A model generated the notes under the pieces. It ran no database searches. It was not told where the DNA came from and worked only from the letters and a program-made list of their open reading frames with translations. The position numbers were made by a program, and so were the translations under genes. A stretch of 64,000 nt of DNA from Paenibacillus foliorum (GTDB lineage Bacteria > Bacillota > Bacilli > Paenibacillales > NBRC-103111), in NCBI RefSeq assembly GCF_013141765.1, contig NZ_WHOD01000097.1, positions 62,001 to 126,000 on the forward strand. Direction: 5' to 3'. Of this stretch, positions 55,319 through 63,827 are shown piece by piece; within the stretch, counting starts at the first letter, position 1, and every line of letters begins with the position of its first letter.

Positions 55319-55914
55319 GAAATGACCTCCTGTTAGTTTTTCGACTGAAAAACCAAAATTACAATATTTTCTATAACATTACGTTAGTTAATATATCAGT
55401 TCGATATATATCATGTCAATATATAAAAGTTATTTTTTGTAAGATGTACACCTCACAATGCTTGAACGATCATTCTGGAGCTTGGGTCAGCCAATTGACC
55501 ATCAAATTGACAGTTCGGGGAACTGGGATGCTTTATTTTGATATGTACACGTGATCATTCAAGTGAAAGGGAACTAGGATCCCTTATTTCCTTGAAATGA
55601 GGGATTTTAACCGAGTTGGGACGAAATAACGCATCGTAGTTCCGTGGTTTCACGAAATCGCGCTAGTGCATGGCATTTAGCGGAATGACGTTCCGTTAGC
55701 AAGTGGGAGTGAAGTAGGAGGTGGGGGATATCCTTAAAAAGCAGCTTGGTCGCGAAAACCAACGAAGAGTTGTAAGCACACAACGTACGTGCCCTTGAAA
55801 GGTATGTACTAAACAGACATGCACTAAACGCACTTCACAGTACTGTTTCATCTGAGGCCAAAAACCCATATTCGGATCCCTCCCAACACAACAGTGTATG
55901 GGTTTAGGGCAGCC
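55319..55914. repeat. Intergenic region with PadR operator candidate and composite repeat
   Basis: ATATATC (55391-55397) and GATATAT (55403-55409) form an inverted repeat 73 nt upstream of padR. A copy of the composite repeat is at 55614-55710. A GGGAACTAGGATCCC palindrome is at 55569-55583. No gene is seen. Confidence 0.6.
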
Positions 55915-56796
55915 TTAGTTTTTTTCCAAAATACCCTTGGCTGATTTGCGGTACGCTGCTGGTGTTATGCCTAGAACTTTTTTAAACATGCGATGAAAAT
56001 GGGGCAACGTTTCAAAGCCGCACATTTCAGCGATAAGGCTGATGTTGTGGTCGGTTATGTTAAGCAGCTCCTTGGCTCTTATGATTCTTTTGGTCATAAT
56101 GTACTCCGTCAAATTCATGCCGATTGTCTGTTTAAAAACACGGCTGAAGTGTGCAGATGTAACGGATGCTTTGCGGGAAACCGTGGATAATCCGATATCT
56201 TTAAATAAATGGTCATCGATATAAAGCAGAATCTCCCTCATCCAGTTGGGCCCGCTTGATGAATCAATAGCACCTTGACCGCCATTCGGCCCGGTTTGTC
56301 GATTCAGGAGGAGCAGGATGGTTTGAAGCTGGAGCACAATGGCTTGCCTGTATCCGAGATTTAAAGCTTGTATTTCGTTATGAATATGCTCCATACTTAG
56401 TTCAAGGTCGTGCTGCTGCTGAGGCAAAAGCTCGAATTTATAGTTCTTTAGTTTCTTCTGCTGTTCGAAGCAATGAAGGTAAGAGAAGGAGTCCCCGAAG
56501 GAGGCATGCTGGACCAGCATAGGGCTGAAAAAGATAGCCGTTGAAGTAACCGGATCGTCTTTATCTGGCAATGCTCGATGGATCGTGTTGCCGGGAATTG
56601 CAAACAGATCTCCCTGCCGCATGTCATAGATCGTTTGATCGATAAACAAGGTTCCTGTCCCACGGTACACGTATACAAGCTCGTACCAATCATGAATATG
56701 GTCGGGAAGCTCAGTTTGTGTACTCTTGGTGCCTCTGTAGACGAATGAAAATGGAAATGCGCTGTTGGAATCGAATTGTTTTCGAATGGGATTCAT
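55915..56796 (-). CDS. AraC-family regulator with cupin sensor
   Basis: 293 residues. N-terminal cupin (DHIHDWYELVYVYRGTGTLFIDQTIYDMRQGDLFAIPGNTIHRA in pieces, with sugar-binding type histidines) and a C-terminal double helix-turn-helix (GLSTVSRKASVTSAHFSRVFKQT, IAEMCGFETLPHFHRMFKKVLG). It is divergent from fucU across 154 nt, so it most likely activates that operon in response to its sugar, fucose, rhamnose or a similar 6-deoxy sugar. Confidence 0.88.
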   Translation of the reverse strand: MNPIRKQFDSNSAFPFSFVYRGTKSTQTELPDHIHDWYELVYVYRGTGTLFIDQTIYDMRQGDLFAIPGNTIHRALPDKDDPVTSTAIFFSPMLVQHASFGDSFSYLHCFEQQKKLKNYKFELLPQQQHDLELSMEHIHNEIQALNLGYRQAIVLQLQTILLLLNRQTGPNGGQGAIDSSSGPNWMREILLYIDDHLFKDIGLSTVSRKASVTSAHFSRVFKQTIGMNLTEYIMTKRIIRAKELLNITDHNISLIAEMCGFETLPHFHRMFKKVLGITPAAYRKSAKGILEKN

Positions 56797-56950
56797 ATTT
56801 ATTCTCCTAGGAGTTTTTAAACATATTATGGTTAGATGATATCAAAAAAGAGTACAAATTTGCAAAGATAGGTTATTTTATAATTATTATTTGTTGATAA
56901 AATAGAGTTAAGGTATGAATAAATTCTTTTCATGAGAGGAAGGAATGTAA

Positions 56951-57388
56951 ATGCTGATCGGTATTTCAAAATTGATTTCACCTGAACTGTTAAAAATTAT
57001 GATGGAGATGGGTCATGGAGATGAAATTGTTCTAGCAGACGCCAACTTCCCGGCGGCAAGTATCGCGCAGAGGCTAGTTCGCTGTGATGGGCACCCAATT
57101 CCGGAATTGCTCGATGCAATTCTTCAATTATTTCCATTAGACACCTACGTGGAGCATACAGCAGTCCTAATGGACAAGGTTCCTGGGGATACAGTTGAAA
57201 CTCCTATTTGGAAGCGGTACCAAGATATTATGAAAAGCCATACTTCTTTGGATGAACCATTTGAATATGTGGAGAGATTCGCATTTTACGAGCGGGCTAA
57301 GAAGGCATATGCCGTTGTTGCTACGGGTGAGGGAGCGCAATACGCCAACATTATTTTGAAAAAAGGTGTCATTAAGCAGCAGAATTAA
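56951..57388 (+). CDS. fucU: FucU-like sugar mutarotase (RbsD/FucU family)
   Basis: 145 residues. The family markers are LMIGISKLISPELLKIMMEMGHGDEIVLADANFP in pieces (catalytic histidine in GHGDEI and aspartate in LADANFP), IPELLDAILQLFPLDTYVE and RFAFYERAKKAYAVVATGE. It interconverts alpha and beta anomers, probably of L-fucose or a related sugar. First gene of a three-gene operon with two dehydrogenases, a set-up for oxidising the sugar without phosphorylation. Confidence 0.9.
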   Translation: MLIGISKLISPELLKIMMEMGHGDEIVLADANFPAASIAQRLVRCDGHPIPELLDAILQLFPLDTYVEHTAVLMDKVPGDTVETPIWKRYQDIMKSHTSLDEPFEYVERFAFYERAKKAYAVVATGEGAQYANIILKKGVIKQQN

Positions 57389-57412
57389 GCCGGTGAGGGG
57401 AGAAGGAGCAGC

Positions 57413-58360
57413 TTGCAATACAGAAAACTAGGCAAGACAGGTTTGGATGTATCTATTCTTAGCTACGGGGCATCTTCTTTAGGAAGCGTTTTTCGGGATG
57501 CGAACGAAGAAGAGGGAATCCGAACGGTACATTCAGCTGTAGATCATGGCATTAATCTAATTGATGTTTCTCCATACTATGGCTTAACTAAGGCGGAGAC
57601 GGTACTTGGCAAGGCAATCAAGCAGCTCCCGCGTGACAAATTTCTTTTGTCTACAAAAGCAGGGAGGTACGGTTCGGACACGTTTGATTTTTCGGGAAAA
57701 CGGATCATCAGCAGTATCGAAGAAAGCTTGCAGCGTCTGAACACAGATTACGTGGATATGCTATTTTTGCATGACATTGAGTTTGTTAGTTCGAAACAGA
57801 TTATAGAAGAAGCAATTCCTGCGCTTCATCAATTGAAGGAGCAAGGAAAGATTCGATATTCCGGTATTTCCGGCTTGCCTGTTCAGCTGTTTGAAACCAT
57901 GCTTCCTCAAATTGAAGTTGATGTGATTTTATCCTACTGCCATTATTCGTTAAATGATACATCGCTTTTAAGCTTATTACCGCTCATTAAGCAACAACAA
58001 ATTGGTCTCGTGAACGCATCACCACTATCTATGGGCCTGTTGGGTACAAGAGGTGCACCTGAATGGCATCCGGGAAGTCAAGAGTTAAAGGATATTTGCA
58101 GAAAAGCAGCTGAGCATTGCGCAAGCAAAGGAGTGGATATCGCCAAGCTGGCTGTGCAATTTTCAACTAGCAATGAACAGATTCCAACAACTTTGGTTAG
58201 TACAGCGAATCCAGATAACATCAGCAAAAACATTGCGTGGACAGAAGAGCCAATAGATGAAGAGCTTCTGAAGGAAGTGCTTGCTATTCTGGCACCGATT
58301 CATAATCAGTCGTGGGTTAGCGGCAGACCAGAGTATAACGAAAAGGAGGCAATATCATGA
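57413..58360 (+). CDS. Aldo/keto reductase, L-galactose/L-fucose dehydrogenase-like
   Basis: 315 residues from TTG 57413 behind GAAGGAG. The catalytic tetrad is D51, Y56, K82 and H120 (INLIDVSPYYG, LSTKAGRYG, MLFLHDIEF). MQYRKLGKTGLDVSILSYGASSLG is typical of the L-galactose dehydrogenase branch. It likely oxidises the free sugar to a lactone. It overlaps the next gene by 4 nt and follows fucU by 24 nt. Confidence 0.88.
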   Translation: MQYRKLGKTGLDVSILSYGASSLGSVFRDANEEEGIRTVHSAVDHGINLIDVSPYYGLTKAETVLGKAIKQLPRDKFLLSTKAGRYGSDTFDFSGKRIISSIEESLQRLNTDYVDMLFLHDIEFVSSKQIIEEAIPALHQLKEQGKIRYSGISGLPVQLFETMLPQIEVDVILSYCHYSLNDTSLLSLLPLIKQQQIGLVNASPLSMGLLGTRGAPEWHPGSQELKDICRKAAEHCASKGVDIAKLAVQFSTSNEQIPTTLVSTANPDNISKNIAWTEEPIDEELLKEVLAILAPIHNQSWVSGRPEYNEKEAIS

Positions 58361-59370
58361 AGGGTATTGTATGTGAGGAAATCGAAAAGTTTCAGCTCGT
58401 TGAGATGAAGGAGCCGTCTTTGGTGGCTGGCGAGGCGATAGTACGTATTCGAAGAATCGGCATTTGCGGTACGGATCTGCATGCTTATAAAGGCAATCAG
58501 CCCTTTTTCTCCTATCCACGGGTACTCGGACATGAGCTTGCAGGTGTAATCGAAGAGGTTGGACCCAATGAAGCTGGACTGCAGGCTGGCGATCAAGTAG
58601 GGATCATCCCTTACATGCAATGTGGGACATGTATCGCTTGCCGCAATGGCAAGACCAATTGTTGCACGGACTTGAAGGTGCTGGGTGTACATAGTGATGG
58701 AGGTATGAGAGAGCTATTGTCCGTGCCTGTGACTCATTTAATTCAGACGAATGGACTTACTCTCGACCAAACAGCGGTTTTGGAACCGCTTAGTATCGGT
58801 GCACATGCCGTAAGAAGATCGGAGTTAAAAAGCGGGGAAACTGTGCTCGTCGTTGGTGCAGGACCGATAGGGCTTGGCGTAATGGCCTTTGCGAAGCATC
58901 GCGGCGCACGAGTTATTGCTATGGACATCAACGATGAACGGTTAGCCTTTTGCCAGAAATGGGCGGGGGTCGATCATATTGTGAATGCTCTGAATCAGCC
59001 TAAGGAGCAGCTGGCAGCAATCACGGGAGGGGATTTCCCAACGGTAGTATTTGATGCTACAGGGAACTTACGTTCCATGACAGACTCCTTCGGACTTGTC
59101 GCACATGGGGGAAAGCTGGTGTATGTAGGTTTGGTAAAAGCGGATATTAGCTTTAATGATCCCGAGTTCCACAGGCATGAATTGACGCTGCTGGCAAGCC
59201 GTAATGCGACTAAGGAAGACTTCGATAATGTGACGGAAGCAGTAAAAAGCGGAAGCATCGACGTCGGAAGCTACATCACCCATCGAGTACCGTTTGAACA
59301 AATGATTGAGCATTTTGACAGCTGGCTGAAGCCGGAGACTAAGGTAATTAAAGCTATGGTAGAATTGTAA
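58357..59370 (+). CDS. Zinc-dependent medium-chain alcohol dehydrogenase
   Basis: 337 residues. Catalytic zinc ligands C37, H59 and E60 (GICGTDLHAYKG, VLGHELAG); structural zinc cysteines near 89-103 (CGTCIACRNGKTNCC). The NAD loop is VVGAGPIGLGV, followed by an acidic residue in AMDINDE favouring NAD. It resembles sorbitol, galactitol and L-fuconate-pathway dehydrogenases. Last gene of the fucU operon; the substrate is probably a later acid or keto intermediate. Confidence 0.9.
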   Translation: MKGIVCEEIEKFQLVEMKEPSLVAGEAIVRIRRIGICGTDLHAYKGNQPFFSYPRVLGHELAGVIEEVGPNEAGLQAGDQVGIIPYMQCGTCIACRNGKTNCCTDLKVLGVHSDGGMRELLSVPVTHLIQTNGLTLDQTAVLEPLSIGAHAVRRSELKSGETVLVVGAGPIGLGVMAFAKHRGARVIAMDINDERLAFCQKWAGVDHIVNALNQPKEQLAAITGGDFPTVVFDATGNLRSMTDSFGLVAHGGKLVYVGLVKADISFNDPEFHRHELTLLASRNATKEDFDNVTEAVKSGSIDVGSYITHRVPFEQMIEHFDSWLKPETKVIKAMVEL

Positions 59371-59381
59371 TTCTTGTTTTC

Positions 59382-59427
59382 AAAAACCTCTAGCGCCATT
59401 GAGAAATAGGGCGTTAGAGGTTTTTTT
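59382..59427 (+). terminator. Terminator of the fucU operon
   Basis: AAAAACCTCTAGCGCC pairs with GGGCGTTAGAGGTTTTT, ending in seven Ts. Confidence 0.88.
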
Positions 59428-59537
59428 GAGTTGAATAGATGCGTAAGCTCGTTATCGTACTTGGAAACCGCCACGCCACCTAAGGTTCGTCTGTTTGTCC
59501 TTGGGACAAGCTGTACAAAGCAGCTGTTGCATTTTCT

Positions 59538-59584
59538 ATAACCAATGGTTATTATATAACCATAGGTTACAAACCAGTGGTTAT
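59538..59584. promoter_or_regulatory. Three tandem TetR-type operator sites
   Basis: ATAACCAATGGTTAT (59538-59552), ATAACCATAGGTTAC (59556-59570) and CAAACCAGTGGTTAT (59570-59584) are copies of one palindrome with AACC...GGTT arms, centred 18 and 14 nt apart, 24 nt before the TetR gene. Confidence 0.75.
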
Positions 59585-59607
59585 GAATTTAAATGGAGGG
59601 CTTTAAG

Positions 59608-60330
59608 ATGGAACAGAAGAAGAAGTCCAAACAAGAGCTTCGTTCAGAAGAAACGAAGCGAAGCATTGCCGAAGCGGCAGGGAAGCTGTTCACAGAGCGG
59701 GGTTACGATACCGTAACGATGCGTGAAATTGCAAAAGAAGCCAATTGCTCACATACAACGATTTATTTGTATTTTAAGGATAAGGAAGCACTACTGGAGC
59801 AGCTGGCTATCCCGCCTTTGCAAACTTTGGAAGCTGCATTTGTTTCGGTTATGAATCAAGAGTCGTTAGATCCAACGGGGAAGCTAAAAGAGATCAGCCG
59901 AGATTTCCTCCGATTCTGTCTATCGCATAGAAGCATGGTCACCGTCATATTCAATGTAAAGTCCGTGCGTGTTGATGAAGTAAACCCAACTGGGGAGGTA
60001 AATCAGCTGCGCACCAGTTTGTTCAGCTACCTGACGGAGAGTGTCAATCGGATTATTCCGGCCGATACATCGGAGGAGAGAATCAATCAGACTCGGATAT
60101 ACTTTTTTGTAATGAACGGCATGGTTAGCACTTACTTGAATAGTGAGGAACCGTTAGAGCCGCTGCTGGAGCGCATCATTCCATTATTGGATCAATCGAT
60201 TGAGATTGTGCTGCTCGGTATGAAACATAAGCTTGAACAAGCGCAGGAGCCGGTGAACGGCCAAGCGAAAGGGCAAAAAGACAAAGAGAAGTCCAAAAAG
60301 GATAAAAAGCAGAAGGATAAACAAAAGTAG
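59608..60330 (+). CDS. TetR/AcrR-family regulator with lysine-rich tail
   Basis: 240 residues from ATG 59608 behind GGAGGG. The helix-turn-helix is AAGKLFTERGYDTVTMREIAKEANCSHTTIYLYFKDKEALLEQL in pieces. The ligand domain runs to about 215; the last 25 residues are almost all K, D, E and Q (KGQKDKEKSKKDKKQKDKQK), unusual for the family. Three operator-like palindromes lie upstream, implying autoregulation. The MBL hydrolase gene 64 nt downstream is the probable co-regulated partner. Confidence 0.88.
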   Translation: MEQKKKSKQELRSEETKRSIAEAAGKLFTERGYDTVTMREIAKEANCSHTTIYLYFKDKEALLEQLAIPPLQTLEAAFVSVMNQESLDPTGKLKEISRDFLRFCLSHRSMVTVIFNVKSVRVDEVNPTGEVNQLRTSLFSYLTESVNRIIPADTSEERINQTRIYFFVMNGMVSTYLNSEEPLEPLLERIIPLLDQSIEIVLLGMKHKLEQAQEPVNGQAKGQKDKEKSKKDKKQKDKQK

Positions 60331-60393
60331 GCGCTGGCAGAAGAACAATAAGGTAAAAAAGTCGAAAATCGAGATAAGAGGAGAGTTGAAAAT

Positions 60394-61071
60394 ATGAAAG
60401 TGACACAGATTTCGGAGCATATTTGGAAATGCAGCATTTGGATAGTTATTCCTATTAGTGTGTGGATCGTGAAGTCAGATCGTGGTCTGACCTTAGTGGA
60501 TGCGGGAATTCCATGGATGGCTAGAGGAGTGCTTAAGCAGATGAAGGCATTGAACCTGCCGCTGGAGCGGATTGTGCTGACACACGGGCATTCTGATCAT
60601 ACAGGTAGTATCAAAAAGATACTGGATGTGCATCAGGTTCCTGTATATGCGCATGAATTGGAGCTTCCGTATATGGAAGGGGAATTGCCTTATCCGGGAC
60701 GTAAAAAAGCACAGATGTCGGTGGAACCGGGCATCGCTCAACCGCTCGATATGCAATCGATAGGCGGTTTAGTTCCGTACCTGACGCCAGGTCATTCGCC
60801 GGGTCATGTTGCCTTCTACCATGAGCAGGACCAGGTTCTTCTGGCAGGAGATTTGTTCACTTCCAAGCGCGGTCAGCTACAGCAGCCGATGGCAATGTTT
60901 ACAGCGGATATGGAGCAAGCTGTGGGGAGCGGAGCTATTGTTGCTCAGCTGAAGCCTAAGCTAGTTAGCATATGCCACGGCGGTGAGGTCCAGCTGCCGC
61001 ATCAGCAGTATGAAGCTTATAAAAGCAGATGGATGGACAGCCAGACAGGGCAATCTAACGTTCACAGTTGA
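60394..61071 (+). CDS. Metallo-beta-lactamase-fold hydrolase
   Basis: 225 residues. The metal motif is H64-x-H66-x-D68-H69 (LTHGHSDHTGS), with a further histidine in LTPGHSPGHVAFYH, an aspartate in LLAGDLFTS and a final histidine in SICHGGEVQLPH. Superfamily members include glyoxalase II, lactonases and hydrolases for many esters. The specific activity is not deducible. GAGGAGAG precedes the start. Co-regulated with TetR by position. Confidence 0.88.
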   Translation: MKVTQISEHIWKCSIWIVIPISVWIVKSDRGLTLVDAGIPWMARGVLKQMKALNLPLERIVLTHGHSDHTGSIKKILDVHQVPVYAHELELPYMEGELPYPGRKKAQMSVEPGIAQPLDMQSIGGLVPYLTPGHSPGHVAFYHEQDQVLLAGDLFTSKRGQLQQPMAMFTADMEQAVGSGAIVAQLKPKLVSICHGGEVQLPHQQYEAYKSRWMDSQTGQSNVHS

Positions 61072-61137
61072 ATTCTGTATTCGGGTAATGCCATTCCCAG
61101 TCAGAGGATTTACCCGCTTAGCCGGACATTGAAAAAT

Positions 61138-61176
61138 GAAAAAAGCGGTAAATCTCCATAGGAGAGTCGCCGCTTG
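61138..61176 (-). terminator. Terminator of the HAD phosphatase gene
   Basis: On the minus strand AAGCGG and TCTCC pair with GGAGA and CCGCTT across bulges, followed by TTTTTTC. Confidence 0.65.
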
Positions 61177-61227
61177 TAATGCCTTCGTTTATGGCACGGG
61201 AAATAGATTATGATAAGTAAATTTCCC

Positions 61228-62031
61228 TTATAGGGAAGTTTGCAGCACGAATTTTTCTACAACATGCTTAACGCCATCCTCGTTATTGCTGTACGTAATA
61301 TAGTCGGCTATCTTTTTGAGAGAATCAACCGCGTTGCCCATCGCTACTCCGAATCCGGCTGCCTCCAGCAGCTCATGATCGTTCCAGCTGTCGCCAATCG
61401 AGATAACCTCAGACATGTCATAGCCGTATTGACCGGCCAGGTAACGTAGTGCATCGCCCTTCGTGCCTTCGTGATGGATGATCTCTAAGAAATGAGGCTT
61501 AGACTTCGTGATATGCACCAAATGTCCGATTTCCTTGCGAAGCTCTATAGCAATTTCATCAAGCTTAGCTGGATCATCGATCATCAGCAGCTTGGTGGAA
61601 GGTTTATCAGCGAGCTCTTTAAAATTCGGGTACACAGTGAAAGGGATCTTGGAAAGCGCGGCGTAAGCTTCGATTTTTTCATTACGCTCTTTTACATATA
61701 GAATGTCGTCAAAATAAGTTTGCAAATGAAGTTCGTTGCGCTCGCAGTAATCGAAAAGGTAGCGGGCTGCTTCTGCAGGTACGGACCGTTCGTATAAAAT
61801 TTTGCCGTCTATGGCATTTTTTACTAGAGACCCCTGATAGGTAATCAAAGGAACGTTCAGCCCCAGCTGGGAGGCTAGCTGTTTCGCGGAAGCGTACATC
61901 CGTCCGGTAGCCAATGTTACCGTAACCCCTTGCGCTAATGCTTGCTCCAGAGCTTGCTTGGTGCCTGCCGTAATTTCTTTCTCATCATTAATCAACGTAT
62001 CGTCAATGTCGATTGCTAGCATTTTATACAT
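61228..62031 (-). CDS. HAD-superfamily Cof-type phosphatase
   Basis: 267 residues. Nucleophile D8 and D10 in LAIDIDDTL, the serine/threonine motif in TLATGRMYAS, lysine in the cap region, and ISIGDSWNDHELLEAAGFGVAMGNAVD (acidic pair) near the C-terminus. The large cap domain makes it the Cof/YidA type, which acts on sugar phosphates and cofactor phosphates. GGAGTG precedes the start. Confidence 0.9.
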   Translation of the reverse strand: MYKMLAIDIDDTLINDEKEITAGTKQALEQALAQGVTVTLATGRMYASAKQLASQLGLNVPLITYQGSLVKNAIDGKILYERSVPAEAARYLFDYCERNELHLQTYFDDILYVKERNEKIEAYAALSKIPFTVYPNFKELADKPSTKLLMIDDPAKLDEIAIELRKEIGHLVHITKSKPHFLEIIHHEGTKGDALRYLAGQYGYDMSEVISIGDSWNDHELLEAAGFGVAMGNAVDSLKKIADYITYSNNEDGVKHVVEKFVLQTSL

Positions 62032-62144
62032 CGTTTATTCACTCCTGTAATTTCTGTCTATCCCCACCATTATACCTTAGTTTAGTGCTCTGAACTATAT
62101 AGGTTTTTGAAACCATTATGGAATGTATCCGTATGTATAAAAAG

Positions 62145-62256
62145 CGCATGTTCGAAAATAAAATAAGTTCGTTGCTTTGGAGGAGCCTGTCACCAAGGCC
62201 TTGCTATGTTTATATAGCAGGCTGTGGTAGTAGGGCTCTTTTTGTATTTTTTTCCT
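62145..62256 (+). promoter_or_regulatory. Leader with intrinsic terminator before antiporter gene (attenuator or riboswitch candidate)
   Basis: GAGCC (62183-62187) pairs with GGCTC (62234-62238); inside, GCC(T)TGCTAT (62198-62207) pairs with ATAGCAGGC (62214-62222). T-rich sequence follows to 62253. No plus-strand gene ends here (the upstream gene is divergent), so this terminator lies in the leader of the antiporter gene. Confidence 0.5.
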
Positions 62257-62296
62257 TGAAGTATCCATAATAACTTTATTAAGAAGGAGTGAAGCT

Positions 62297-63448
62297 ATGC
62301 TTATTTTCCAACTCGCCATGATATTGCTGGCATCAAAAATCGCTGGAGATATTAGTGTTCGATTAGGGCAGCCCTCTGTACTGGGTAAGCTGCTCATAGG
62401 TATCATTCTGGGACCTGCGGTATTAGGAATCGTTACAAGTACAGAAGTGCTTAGTGAAATTAGCCAGATCGGCGTTATTTTACTAATGTTTATTGCAGGG
62501 CTGGAAACCGATACAGAAGAGTTTAAACGTACGGGTAAGGCGTCGGCCTATGTTGGTGTGGCAGGGATCATTGTCCCTTTTTCCTTAGGATATTTGGCTG
62601 GTATTACTATAGGGCTTCCTCAGATTGAATCTGTATTTCTCGGGCTGCTGTTATCTGCCACAAGTGTCAGCATCTCCGTTCAAGCACTTAAAGAAATGGG
62701 AAAGCTGAAGTCAAGAGAAGGGACAACTATTCTAGGCGCCGCTGTAATTGATGATATATTGGTCATCGTTGCATTGGCTTTTGTCATGAGCTTTGCAGGC
62801 GGTGATGTTAATCTAGGAGTTGTAGTTTTGAAGAAGATCGCTTTCTTTGCTATTGCAATACTTCTGGCCTGGAAAGTAGTCCCTTGGGTCTTGAAAAAAT
62901 TCGCTCCGCTTAGAGTTACTGAGGCTGTGGTTTCAGCAGGGCTGATCATTTGTTTTGTTTATGCTTATTTAGCTGAGTATGCTGGAGTTGCTGCTATAAT
63001 CGGAGCTTATATCGCAGGTGTAGCTATTAGTTTAACTAAGTATAAGCACGAGGTATTTGAGAAAGTGGAGACAATAAGCTATTCTATTTTTGTTCCGGTG
63101 TTTTTTACTTCCATTGGGGTAACGGCTGAATTTACAGGAATTACTCAAAATATCGGACTCATTATTGGCCTGAGTGTTTTAGCTATCTTAACCAAATTGA
63201 TCGGTTCAGCCATCGGGGCGAAACTAGCTGGATTTCATTGGAGTAATTCATTAGCGATTGGTGCAGCCATGGTATCTCGTGGAGAGGTGGCATTAATTAT
63301 TGCGGCTATGGGGCTTGAATCCAACTTGTTGAATAAGGATATGTTTGCTGTGATTATTGTCGTTGTGTTAATAACAACCATTGTGACTCCTCCTATGATG
63401 AAATTATTTTTCAGTAAGACTGGTGGAGTGAAGGTTGTGAAAGAATAA
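62297..63448 (+). CDS. CPA2-type cation/proton antiporter
   Basis: 383 residues with 11-13 membrane helices, behind AAGAAGGAGTG. Family marks: LGQPSVLGKLLIGIILGPAVLG, LMFIAGLETD, AAVIDDILVIVALAF (the double aspartate of CPA2 transporters) and IGAAMVSRGEVALIIAAMG. It has the membrane domain only; the cytoplasmic RCK/TrkA domain of Kef-type proteins is missing. It would exchange sodium or potassium for protons. Confidence 0.9.
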   Translation: MLIFQLAMILLASKIAGDISVRLGQPSVLGKLLIGIILGPAVLGIVTSTEVLSEISQIGVILLMFIAGLETDTEEFKRTGKASAYVGVAGIIVPFSLGYLAGITIGLPQIESVFLGLLLSATSVSISVQALKEMGKLKSREGTTILGAAVIDDILVIVALAFVMSFAGGDVNLGVVVLKKIAFFAIAILLAWKVVPWVLKKFAPLRVTEAVVSAGLIICFVYAYLAEYAGVAAIIGAYIAGVAISLTKYKHEVFEKVETISYSIFVPVFFTSIGVTAEFTGITQNIGLIIGLSVLAILTKLIGSAIGAKLAGFHWSNSLAIGAAMVSRGEVALIIAAMGLESNLLNKDMFAVIIVVVLITTIVTPPMMKLFFSKTGGVKVVKE

Positions 63449-63719
63449 CTAAATAAGACAGAAGCTAAAGCAAGAGCCCTTCAAAAACTTTGAAGGGCTC
63501 TCTTGCTTTAGGTGCGACCTGAAGATTAGGCTCGCAACAATAGTTCACACCCTGTACAAGAAGAACTTTTCGATATTTGGCCGGTTATTTTCTGTGTTCA
63601 GAGGATAGATCAGCATTTGCATATTGGAGGAAATAATGATCAATACTAAGGGCGCAGTTGGGTGAAACCGCCTACTAAGAGACTTAAAAATCGCGAATAT
63701 TCATCATGATTTCATTTTG
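63449..63719. other. Gap with a hairpin and a tiny open frame
   Basis: AGCAAGAGCCCTTCAAA pairs with TTTGAAGGGCTCTCTTGCT (2-nt bulge, 63469-63508) but lacks a T-run. A nine-codon frame behind TTGGAGG begins near 63637; no known gene is seen. Confidence 0.4.
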
Positions 63720-63764
63720 GTGGAAATAATTTTCACTAACTAATAAATGGTGAAATTAATTTAC
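63720..63764. promoter_or_regulatory. Two tandem RpiR-type operator candidates
   Basis: GTGGAAATAATTTTCAC (63720-63736) and GTGAAATTAATTTAC (63750-63764), 30 nt apart, resemble TGAAA-N4-TTTCA sites of RpiR/NanR regulators. The second overlaps the -35 box. Confidence 0.5.
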
Positions 63765-63788
63765 AATATCGAAAATTTATGATATGTT
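63760..63788 (+). promoter_or_regulatory. Promoter of the NanA/DapA-like gene
   Basis: TTTACA (63760-63765), a 17-nt spacer and TATGTT (63783-63788). Confidence 0.6.
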
Positions 63789-63827
63789 GTTTTAGCCAAA
63801 CATTATAAACATCAGGAGGGGAGTTCA

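Noticed and set aside
60176..60437. Several overlapping minus-strand frames rich in F, L and S
   Set aside because: They are the reverse of the lysine-rich tail of the TetR gene.
63637..63666. Nine-codon frame with TTGGAGG upstream
   Set aside because: Too short to support; the sequence after its stop is not a recognisable gene or leader.
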